DNA of 34,753 nucleotides. It comes from Equibacterium sp963662035. Lineage in GTDB: Bacteria > Bacteroidota > Bacteroidia > Bacteroidales > UBA932. A model generated the notes under the pieces. That model was not told the origin of the DNA. It made no database searches and was given only the letters and a program-made list of their open reading frames with translations. The first letter of the stretch is position 1; every line of letters starts with the position of its first letter. The translations under genes were made by a program, and so were the position numbers. Of this stretch, positions 1 to 7,697 are shown one piece after another. The DNA is taken from the NCBI GenBank assembly GCA_963662035.1, contig CAVLDO010000020.1:1-34753 (forward strand), given 5' to 3'.

Positions 1-2
1 GG

Positions 3-2903
3 TGGGTATCTAACTCCGAGACTCTGACACAGGGCGGGGTACAGATCAAAGCGACTTCGGGCAGCGGCCACAAGATCTACGCTATGGCCAATCTCGACGC
101 GGATATGGTGCGCGTCTCAAGCGACCTTCTCAGCCACAACATAAACAACGAGCAGGAGCTCAAGGACTTCTCCGTCTATCTCAACCAGGAGATTATCTAC
201 CGTAACGGCTACTTCCCGATGACCGGGATGCTGGACGGCCTCAAGATCGACACCTCCGGCAAGATCACAAAGGAGGACGGCACCGCCCCCGGACCCCTTA
301 TGCTCCGCAGGCTCGACGCCAAGATAAAGTTCATCTTCAAGGCAGGCAAGCGGGCGGACGAGAGGGGGCAGAAGATTACGAGCTTCACCGCCAAGCAGTG
401 GAGGGTTATGAACGTCCCGGCTACCGCTTATCTCATTGAGCGCGACAGCGACTCCGGTGACGTGCCTCCGACCGCTTCGACCCTCGAGTATGTCAGCTAC
501 GCGCCCAAGTATTTCGACACCGATTGGGTCAATTTCGAGGAGTTCCCTCTGGACACCACCAAAAGGTTCTCGTTCTATATGCTCGAGAACCGCCTGACTC
601 CGAAGAACACGGCGATCGCCACCTACCAGGACCGCAGCCGCCAGGTGAAGCAGACCTCCGGCTACCATATCGGCGAGAACGAGTCCGTCACCGTCACTTA
701 TGTCAACTCCCGAGGCGTGGAAGTGACCAGGGATATGCGCGTCTTTAGCAACGCCAATGACTTCTCCACCTATGTCCTTGTCACCGGCAGGGTGGATATG
801 ACGCTCGAGAGTGACGCCGCGGGACAGACTCTGGGAGGCGACGTGCAGTATCTCATACATCTGGGCGACTGGGAGTTCACCGAAGGCACGTCTTGGGGAA
901 CTGACGACTACGGCTCATCCTTGAGCAATTTCAACACGGAGCGCAACACCACCTACACCTACACCGTGACGGTGAACTCCGTGAACAACATCCGCATCGA
1001 GGTGGAGACCGCCGGCGGAAGCGATATGGAGAACCAGCCGGGAGCCACCGGCGAATTGACCATAGCCAAGGAGGAGATTGCCATCTGCGATGCGCACTAC
1101 TACTCGAAGACGATGACTTTCCACGCGAAGAACTTCTTTGAGGGTCCCACCAGCACTGCTGACAAGCTTACTTGGCGCGTCAAGACCCCGTTCAGCGACG
1201 CCGCTCCGGACGATCCGCTCGTCCCGGGCACTCTCGACTATGACTGGGTGCACTTCCGCCTCAACAAGCGCAATGACGATGGCAGCTATAAAGAGGAGCG
1301 GCGCAAGTTCGTGGACCCGACAAGGACTTTCGAGTACTCGTCCACCTGGCGTGACGCTTCCACAAATAAGGAAAGCGACGGGACGGCCGGTCTGGCAGGC
1401 TACCATAACGATGGTCTGATGAACATCGTCGGACTCGTGAAATACATCAAGGAGCAGGCCGCTCTTCTGGAGACCTACTGGAAGAACCCCGGTTCGATTT
1501 ATACCGGTGACTTCGAAACCCCGGACGACAGGGAGAACGCCAAGATCCGCGTCACCGCATTCGTGGATGAGTTCTACTATGACAAGAATCCGGTCACGGG
1601 AGTCTCATCTCCGACCCTCTGGAAGAGTTTCGTAAATCAACCTGACCGCTCGTTGCACATCCTCTGCGACTCCAATGTCAGCACCGACCTCGAGTCAAGG
1701 GCCACCGGCTCGGTGGTCACCATCCAGCAGCACGCCATCCAGACCATCTATAACACGGATCTCGACCGAACATCGCTCCAGACCGCCTGGGGACTGGAGT
1801 ATGTGGATGAGTTCACCGATGTGGTGACGACATACAATACCGACTCAGGTACTTATACCGGCTCCGGCCAGAACACCGACTCTTTCAACGGGCTGTATAA
1901 CTCCGTGAAGGAATGGGGGATAAACACCGGCGGAACGAGCAGCTGGGGGACATACCTGGACTTTGAGACTCTTAACGATGACCCTCAGATGCAGTCAGAT
2001 TACAAGGCTCTGCGGTATATCTGCATGTCGCGCAACCGCGACAATAACGGCGACGGTAAGATTGACCCCGAAGAGATACGCTGGTACACCGCTTCCATCC
2101 GTCAGCTTATCGGGCTTTATGTCGGCGGCGGCGTGATCAATCACCATTCACGCCTCTACTACCGCAGCGCCGCCGAGATAGCATCCACTGACGCCAATGT
2201 ATGGAGGCAGCACGTGATCTCCAGTACAAAATACGATGGTAATGATCAGCCGACCGTCGTCTGGGGAGAAGAGGGTATTTCTACCGGCGACATCGGCGGG
2301 TCCTATCTGTACGGCGGCCCGAACAAATTCAGCGTCCGCTGCGTAAGAAATCTCGGAATGTCGGCTCCGGGCTCATCTGATCTAACAGACACCTCTTTCA
2401 AACCTGAAGACTATGTCACGACAAGTACAGAGGGTTCGGGCGACAATGCGGTAGTGACATTCAACGCCACGCATCTTAATGCCGCCGCGCTTCGCTACTA
2501 CACATCCCGCGAGCTCGACTACCACTCGAACACCTCCGATATCAACCGGCTATATAAAAGATTCGAGGTCCTGCCTACAAGCAAGGCCACAACCGCAACC
2601 TCCACTATCACTTTCAAGGATGTGAACACTGCTGTGACCGCCGCCATCAATGCAGGGAACGACAACCCCTACTGTCCTGAAGGCTACAGGCTTCCTAACC
2701 AGGCTGAACTGGCTATGTTGAAGTATTATGATGTCCTTTCCTCCCCTATGGTGTCCCGAACCTATTGGGAATTTGGAACGGATGGCAGCGTTATAAAAGA
2801 AAACAAATACGGTTTCGTCCGTAGTTCCAACGGTAATATTTCGCTCGAAACGAACGGTTCCATATTTGTCTACCGCTGCGTCCGTGACATCCGCACCGAC
2901 TGA
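3..2903 (+). CDS. DUF4906-type fimbrillin-like surface protein, 5'-truncated
   Basis: The reading frame is open from base 3, so the gene begins left of the window; 966 codons remain. Residues just after the edge (GHKIYAMANLDADMV) resemble the start of the first beta-sandwich of Bacteroidales fimbrillin/DUF4906 proteins, so the missing part is probably the lipoprotein signal and a short N-terminal stretch. The body is rich in Thr, Ser, Tyr and Asp, as in secreted beta-rich proteins. A 12-residue EF-hand-like loop (DNNGDGKIDPEE) is encoded at 2040-2075. The C-terminus carries two 'RCVR(N/D)' endings, preceded in the last by CPEGYRLPNQAEL, a module common in Bacteroidota surface proteins. By family knowledge it is a cell-surface or fimbrial structural/adhesive protein; the ligand is unknown. 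It converges on tamB across a palindrome. DUF4906 assignment is from memory of the family, not a search. Confidence 0.75.
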   Translation, partial: WVSNSETLTQGGVQIKATSGSGHKIYAMANLDADMVRVSSDLLSHNINNEQELKDFSVYLNQEIIYRNGYFPMTGMLDGLKIDTSGKITKEDGTAPGPLMLRRLDAKIKFIFKAGKRADERGQKITSFTAKQWRVMNVPATAYLIERDSDSGDVPPTASTLEYVSYAPKYFDTDWVNFEEFPLDTTKRFSFYMLENRLTPKNTAIATYQDRSRQVKQTSGYHIGENESVTVTYVNSRGVEVTRDMRVFSNANDFSTYVLVTGRVDMTLESDAAGQTLGGDVQYLIHLGDWEFTEGTSWGTDDYGSSLSNFNTERNTTYTYTVTVNSVNNIRIEVETAGGSDMENQPGATGELTIAKEEIAICDAHYYSKTMTFHAKNFFEGPTSTADKLTWRVKTPFSDAAPDDPLVPGTLDYDWVHFRLNKRNDDGSYKEERRKFVDPTRTFEYSSTWRDASTNKESDGTAGLAGYHNDGLMNIVGLVKYIKEQAALLETYWKNPGSIYTGDFETPDDRENAKIRVTAFVDEFYYDKNPVTGVSSPTLWKSFVNQPDRSLHILCDSNVSTDLESRATGSVVTIQQHAIQTIYNTDLDRTSLQTAWGLEYVDEFTDVVTTYNTDSGTYTGSGQNTDSFNGLYNSVKEWGINTGGTSSWGTYLDFETLNDDPQMQSDYKALRYICMSRNRDNNGDGKIDPEEIRWYTASIRQLIGLYVGGGVINHHSRLYYRSAAEIASTDANVWRQHVISSTKYDGNDQPTVVWGEEGISTGDIGGSYLYGGPNKFSVRCVRNLGMSAPGSSDLTDTSFKPEDYVTTSTEGSGDNAVVTFNATHLNAAALRYYTSRELDYHSNTSDINRLYKRFEVLPTSKATTATSTITFKDVNTAVTAAINAGNDNPYCPEGYRLPNQAELAMLKYYDVLSSPMVSRTYWEFGTDGSVIKENKYGFVRSSNGNISLETNGSIFVYRCVRDIRTD

Positions 2904-2931
2904 CCCTTCTCGTCATTGCCGCCCCTTTTCC

Positions 2932-2961
2932 CGTCATTGCCGGGCGTGGCCGGCAATGACG
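2932..2961. terminator. 12-bp perfect palindrome between convergent genes
   Basis: CGTCATTGCCGG (2932-2943), a six-base loop, then CCGGCAATGACG (2950-2961). An extra direct copy of the left arm (CGTCATTGCCG) lies at 2911-2921. There is no clear T-run on either side, so it could be a bidirectional transcription barrier or a REP-like dispersed palindrome rather than a classical intrinsic terminator. It sits in the 138-bp gap between the converging surface-protein gene and tamB; I see nothing else in that gap. Confidence 0.55.
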
Positions 2962-3041
2962 ATGAGAAACCAGGGATAGCCGGGAAAGACTCGCTATGTT
3001 TGTGATGCAAATCTGAGCCCCGGCGCCTTGCACGGGGAATG

Positions 3042-6000
3042 CTACTGCCCCGATCGCTCCTTGCCCCGGCGGCGGAAGAGATCGCGCAGCCTGTTGAACT
3101 CCTGCTTGTAGGAAATGCCCACGCCGTTGCGCTGCGTTTGGTCAAGATAGTTGCTGTACTCGTCGGCGGAGTGGGAGAACAGCTTCAGTTTGGTCTTGCC
3201 CCGCCGCCCCAGCTTGATATTCACGTCAATGTCCCCCACGATGTCATCGCGGTTGCTGGTCATATAGCGGCGGTTGCCGATATTGCCGTTCACCGTCACG
3301 CGGTTGTTTATCAGCTGTGTGGACACCGCCACGTCAAAGATGTCGCGCCCCGTCTCGGTGGGCAGATAGTTGAAGCCGAAGTCGATGGGGATGCCCAGCT
3401 GCTGCAGGATTCCGTTAAGCTGGTTGCTCATTATCTCGGTGGCGTTGAAATAGGATACGGAGGTGTTGTTCACGATTCCGCTCTGCTCGTCGGGGATGAA
3501 CGAGCCCGACACTATCAGCGCCAAAAACTGCCGCATACGCTTCTCCTCGGTGTTGAGGGTGTTGGATATGGTCGCCTCCACGGTGGGGTCGAGGTCTTCT
3601 ATGCCGATGTCGAAGTTCAGGCTCGGGTTGGAGAGCTTGCCCCCTGCCAGAATGCTGCAGTTCACGGGGCGGCGCATAGAAGAGCTCTCGCCGTCGCTGG
3701 AAATCAGCGGCGATATGGAGACTTTGGTCTTATAAACCGCCGCCATATCCAGCTCCGAATCCATTACATCGCCGGTAAAGTGGATGGTGCTGCCCGGATT
3801 CAGGGAGAACTTGCGGTTCACGAGTCCCAGCAGGGAGAGGTCGTAATCCCCTTCGCTGATGACGTAGTCGCCCAGGATAGAGAACGCCCCGTCCTTGACC
3901 GCCAGATCCACCACGCCGCTGCCGTTCACGTGCAGGGCGTCGCCGCTGCCGCTGCCGAGTTCGAGATTGAGACGGGTCTCCTCTGTGGCGCGGATGCGGG
4001 CCGCCAGGCTGAACCCGCCGCCGATGGCCACCTCCTGCTGCTGCGCCTTGACGCGGTTGACGATGATGAGCGAATCTATGCTCGAGAGGCTCATCTTTGG
4101 CCGCGAATCCTTGAAGGTGAGGATGAACGACTGGGTGGAGGATGCCGACTGGATGGGGATGTTTACCTGCGAGCCGGGACGGGTGGTGATGTCCATATTA
4201 AGCGCCAGGGTGCTCACCGGCCCGGTGATGTCTATCCCCCCGCTGGCGTAGGCCTTGCCGTAGAAGGTCTCGTTGTCGTTTCTGGTGGTGTTGAGCCCCA
4301 GCAGGTCGGTGGCCTTGATGCGCACGTCCAGTGTCATATCCTTGAAATGGTCGTGTGTGATGCGCCCCGTGAGGGTGCCGGACCCCTTCTCTTCGTCTTT
4401 GATTGTGAAGTCGCGCAGTATTATTTCAGGCCCCGCGATATCCACGAAACCGTCCAGGACATAAGGCACTTTGGTGTAGTCGAGCTTTGCGTGCAGCTGC
4501 TCCAGATGCCCCTCCTGCATTGCGAGGTTCAGAGCATCGAGCGGTCCGTTGACGGCCAGATTGCCGGTGAAGGAGCCGCTGATGTCGGTGGCAAGCGAAG
4601 AGAGAAACGGCTCCAAGGGGCCGAGCTGGAACTTGCGGGCGGCGACGGTGGCCTGCACCAGGCCGCTCTGCGGGCTGTAGTAGCCCCCTGCGCGCAGCAC
4701 TTCGCGTCCGCCGAGAGTGTTCATCGCCAGCAGCTTGACCCGTTGCAGAGAGTCGTCCCAGCGGCTCAGCGCCTCCAGACGGCCGATGTCGTTCCCGGCC
4801 AGCGACAGGGAGTCCGCCACTATGTCGGCAAACACATCGAGACGCGAAAAGGGGGTGATTATCTGCCCGTGGCCGTTTACCGTGCCGTTCAGGTTGAGCG
4901 GGCTCTCCAGCAGCAGGTCGGCCATCGACAGATCCAGGCCGCGGATGTCAAAGGTGCAGGTATCCTTTGGACTGTCGGAGAGCACTCCGGCGATGCTCAG
5001 CCCCTGGGCACCGCCCAGCAGCGAAAAGCCGTTGATGGCGATATGTTTGTCTGCGATGAATACAGACGAAGGGCTGATGGTCCAGGTATCGCCCCCGATG
5101 TTGAAGAAAGACGGCTTGAGGAAGAGCTGCATCTTGTCGGAACTCTGCGCCTTGTCGGGGAAGAAGAGCCGCGCGCTCAATCTGCCCGCCTCCAGCGAGT
5201 CGGGGTTGTTGCAGAAGTTGATGTCGGCCTCCACTGCATCGGCGGCGCAAAGCGCCTTTAGGGTGGCGTCGGCTATGTTGAGCTTGCCGGACTGGATCAT
5301 CTGGGTGGAGATGTCGGCATACGAACTGTCGCGCCCGAAGTCCAGGACTGCGCGCAGATCCTGCACATACACCCCTGCGGTGGCCAGCAGCGGAGAGCTG
5401 ATCTTGGCGCAGAGGGTGCTGTCGCCGGGGGAGGAGAGGGTTATCGCGGTGCCCCGCTCCACGTGCATCCCGGGGGCGAGATAGCCCAGCAGGGGGCTGA
5501 GGTTCTGCACCTTGAACTCCAGGTCAAACTTGTCGCCGCCCCCGGCGGGGAGGCTCTTCTTTCGTGCGGCCAGATTGTCCAGCTTGCCGCAGAGCACCGA
5601 GGCCTCCGCCTGAGAAATGATGCCTGTCACCGGGGCGCTGCCCCGGTAGCGGGCGGAGAACATTTCGCTCTTGATGCCCGCCATATACCGGCCGTCCCCT
5701 CCGAAGGCCATCGCCTCGATTCCGGGCAGGTCAAAGGTGCCGTCTGGACTTTTGCACTGCATATCGGAGATGCTGACCTTGCCCACCGTGGGGCCCTCCT
5801 TGGTGCGGTTGACGGTGGCTTCGGCGTTGAGCCGCACGGCCGAGATGCCGCGCTTGTCAAAGTTGAGGGCGTGCAGGTCGGCGTGTCCCAGCGAGAGCTT
5901 GACATGGTAGAGGCTTCCGCCGTCACAGGCGGAGGGGGCCAGAATCCCCTGCATCATAAACTTGAGGTTGGGGTCGGAACTTACCACGCGCCCCTCGAAC

Positions 6001-7535
6001 TCGTTGTGCTTCCAGTTGCCCGCCGCCGAGATGTTGCTGTAGGTATAGTCGTTGAACTCGAATTTGGGAACCGTGAGCTCGTCTATGTAATATTCGGTCT
6101 TTTCCGGGGTGGAGAAGGTTCCCGACGCCGAGGCGTGCAGGGTGGCCCGCCCAAGCTTGGGCGACTGCATAAAGCCTCCGATGTCAAAGTCGTTGAGGTC
6201 GGCGAAACCAAGCACCTCGTATGTGTGCTTGCCGGCGGTGCGGCACATTATGTCCACTTTGCAGCCGCCCAGCGCGCTCTCCACCGCCCCGAAGGCCACG
6301 AAATCCTCGAAAAAGCCGTTGAGCGAGCCCAGGAACCTGAATCGGGTGCCGGGGGCGAGCCGGGTGATGGACTGCCGGTTGAAGTTCTCCTTGCCCGAGC
6401 TGCATTCATACGCTATCTGCGCTATGTCCTCGGTGCAGGTGTAGCTGTCGTTGACCATAATGCTGGCCATCGTGTGCTTGGCGTCGGGCAGGCCGGTGAG
6501 ATGGGCGCTGAGGTTGAGGTAGGTTGCTTTGGTGCCCGTCCACACCTTGAGCGAGTCGGTGCGGATGTCCTTCAGGCTCCCTTCAACCGTGCCGTCTATT
6601 ATGAGCTTGAGTTCCAGAAAGGGGATGTTTTTCGCAAACCGCTGTATTGTGGTAAGATCCAGCAGGGTCTCGGAGAATGTGACGCTGAACGAAACGCTGT
6701 CGGCAAAGTGGCTGAAGTCTTCGAAATCCCTGAAATGCAGGTGGGCGCCCGGCAGCGTCAAATCAGAAAACCCGTCGTTGAAGTTGAAGTTGCTGACGTG
6801 GATGCCTGCCGTGTCGTAGGCGGCGCCGAACGATAGGTTGCGGAAGTCCAGCCCGCTGCCCTCCTCGGTAAAGGAGAGCCCCGCAACGGTGAGCGCTGCG
6901 CTCTTGCCGTCGTACTTGATGTTCTTGGCCTCGAAGTCAAGGCCTAAGATGCGTACGTGACCCATATCTACCTTGCGCGGGTTGCGGGTGCGGTCGGTCT
7001 TGGGGATGTCCCTTCTGTCTTTGACAACCCTGAAGTTGGTGATTTTAAGATGTCGCAGCGATACGTTCAGCTGCGGCAGGGAGAAGGCTGCGCCGTCGCC
7101 GGTTGCAGAAGTGCCAAGTTCTGCAGAGGCGCCCTCTTTGGCCGGGGTGCCCTTGCGAGCGGCGGCGGGATCTGCGGCGGCCCCTTGAGGCAGTTTGTCC
7201 AGAAATATTACGCCGTCCTTCAGCAGCAGCCGTTTTACCGCAATGTCGCCGCACAGCAGCGCACCAGATGAGAAGGAGAGGGAGACTTTGCCGCAGGACA
7301 GCAGGGTGTCGCCCTGCGAGAGGGCCGTTACTTCGTCCAGGATAAAGCGGTCGAAGAGGGCCAGGTGGATGTTGCCGAAGCTTACGTCAAGGCCGGTGCT
7401 GCTGCTGATAGCCCCGGCGACCTTGTCGCTGAGGGCTTTCTGCACGGGCTGCAGATGCAGCAGCGCAACTGCGGCGACAATCAGCATCGCTGCTGCCGTC
7501 ACCAGTGCCACCGGTATCTTGAGCCACTTTTTCAC
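3042..7535 (-). CDS. tamB: TamB/AsmA-like translocation and assembly module protein
   Basis: A 1497-residue protein with one N-terminal membrane anchor (about residues 5-28) followed by a very long beta-helical periplasmic body and a conserved C-terminal TamB (DUF490) domain in roughly the last 400 residues, ending in a basic tail. TamB-family proteins span the periplasm as hydrophobic-groove bridges and serve outer-membrane protein assembly and lipid transport. An Ala/Gly/Pro-rich low-complexity stretch lies at about residues 117-150 (PQGAAADPAAARKG...). The start codon is GTG (7535-7533), chosen because the hydrophobic anchor follows directly and a good promoter lies about 20 nt upstream. 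No Shine-Dalgarno is seen. No TamA/BamA-like partner gene is adjacent; it is divergent from gyrA. Family assignment is firm; the exact cargo is unknown. Confidence 0.88.
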   Translation of the reverse strand: MKKWLKIPVALVTAAAMLIVAAVALLHLQPVQKALSDKVAGAISSSTGLDVSFGNIHLALFDRFILDEVTALSQGDTLLSCGKVSLSFSSGALLCGDIAVKRLLLKDGVIFLDKLPQGAAADPAAARKGTPAKEGASAELGTSATGDGAAFSLPQLNVSLRHLKITNFRVVKDRRDIPKTDRTRNPRKVDMGHVRILGLDFEAKNIKYDGKSAALTVAGLSFTEEGSGLDFRNLSFGAAYDTAGIHVSNFNFNDGFSDLTLPGAHLHFRDFEDFSHFADSVSFSVTFSETLLDLTTIQRFAKNIPFLELKLIIDGTVEGSLKDIRTDSLKVWTGTKATYLNLSAHLTGLPDAKHTMASIMVNDSYTCTEDIAQIAYECSSGKENFNRQSITRLAPGTRFRFLGSLNGFFEDFVAFGAVESALGGCKVDIMCRTAGKHTYEVLGFADLNDFDIGGFMQSPKLGRATLHASASGTFSTPEKTEYYIDELTVPKFEFNDYTYSNISAAGNWKHNEFEGRVVSSDPNLKFMMQGILAPSACDGGSLYHVKLSLGHADLHALNFDKRGISAVRLNAEATVNRTKEGPTVGKVSISDMQCKSPDGTFDLPGIEAMAFGGDGRYMAGIKSEMFSARYRGSAPVTGIISQAEASVLCGKLDNLAARKKSLPAGGGDKFDLEFKVQNLSPLLGYLAPGMHVERGTAITLSSPGDSTLCAKISSPLLATAGVYVQDLRAVLDFGRDSSYADISTQMIQSGKLNIADATLKALCAADAVEADINFCNNPDSLEAGRLSARLFFPDKAQSSDKMQLFLKPSFFNIGGDTWTISPSSVFIADKHIAINGFSLLGGAQGLSIAGVLSDSPKDTCTFDIRGLDLSMADLLLESPLNLNGTVNGHGQIITPFSRLDVFADIVADSLSLAGNDIGRLEALSRWDDSLQRVKLLAMNTLGGREVLRAGGYYSPQSGLVQATVAARKFQLGPLEPFLSSLATDISGSFTGNLAVNGPLDALNLAMQEGHLEQLHAKLDYTKVPYVLDGFVDIAGPEIILRDFTIKDEEKGSGTLTGRITHDHFKDMTLDVRIKATDLLGLNTTRNDNETFYGKAYASGGIDITGPVSTLALNMDITTRPGSQVNIPIQSASSTQSFILTFKDSRPKMSLSSIDSLIIVNRVKAQQQEVAIGGGFSLAARIRATEETRLNLELGSGSGDALHVNGSGVVDLAVKDGAFSILGDYVISEGDYDLSLLGLVNRKFSLNPGSTIHFTGDVMDSELDMAAVYKTKVSISPLISSDGESSSMRRPVNCSILAGGKLSNPSLNFDIGIEDLDPTVEATISNTLNTEEKRMRQFLALIVSGSFIPDEQSGIVNNTSVSYFNATEIMSNQLNGILQQLGIPIDFGFNYLPTETGRDIFDVAVSTQLINNRVTVNGNIGNRRYMTSNRDDIVGDIDVNIKLGRRGKTKLKLFSHSADEYSNYLDQTQRNGVGISYKQEFNRLRDLFRRRGKERSGQ

Positions 7536-7560
7536 TGCTGTACGCGAGAATTATAACCTA

Positions 7561-7591
7561 CAAAAATAATCAATGCTCGCAATTGCGCAAA
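7561..7591 (-). promoter_or_regulatory. tamB promoter (Bacteroidota type)
   Basis: On the minus strand TTTG (7591-7588), a 19-nt spacer, then TATTTTTG (7568-7561), an exact match to the TTTG/TAnnTTTG consensus. Transcription would begin near 7555, giving a leader of about 20 nt before the GTG start. Confidence 0.7.
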
Positions 7592-7625
7592 ATTGACGAT
7601 GAAAGGGTGCCGCGGCAATTTTGAT

Positions 7626-7656
7626 TTTGCCGACACTGAAAAAATGACTAATTTTA
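7626..7656 (+). promoter_or_regulatory. gyrA promoter (Bacteroidota type)
   Basis: TTTG (7626-7629), a 19-nt spacer, then TAATTTTA (7649-7656; one mismatch to TAnnTTTG). It lies about 40 bp before the gyrA ATG, back to back with the tamB promoter in the 162-bp divergent gap. Confidence 0.65.
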
Positions 7657-7697
7657 CACCCTTATTGGACACAACGGAAAGATATAATACATAATAA

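Noticed and set aside
3039..5261. A 740-codon open frame on the plus strand opposite tamB
   Set aside because: It is low in hydrophobic pattern, His/Val/Gly/Ala-rich shadow sequence with no family resemblance; the minus strand carries a recognisable TamB with anchor, promoter and C-terminal domain.
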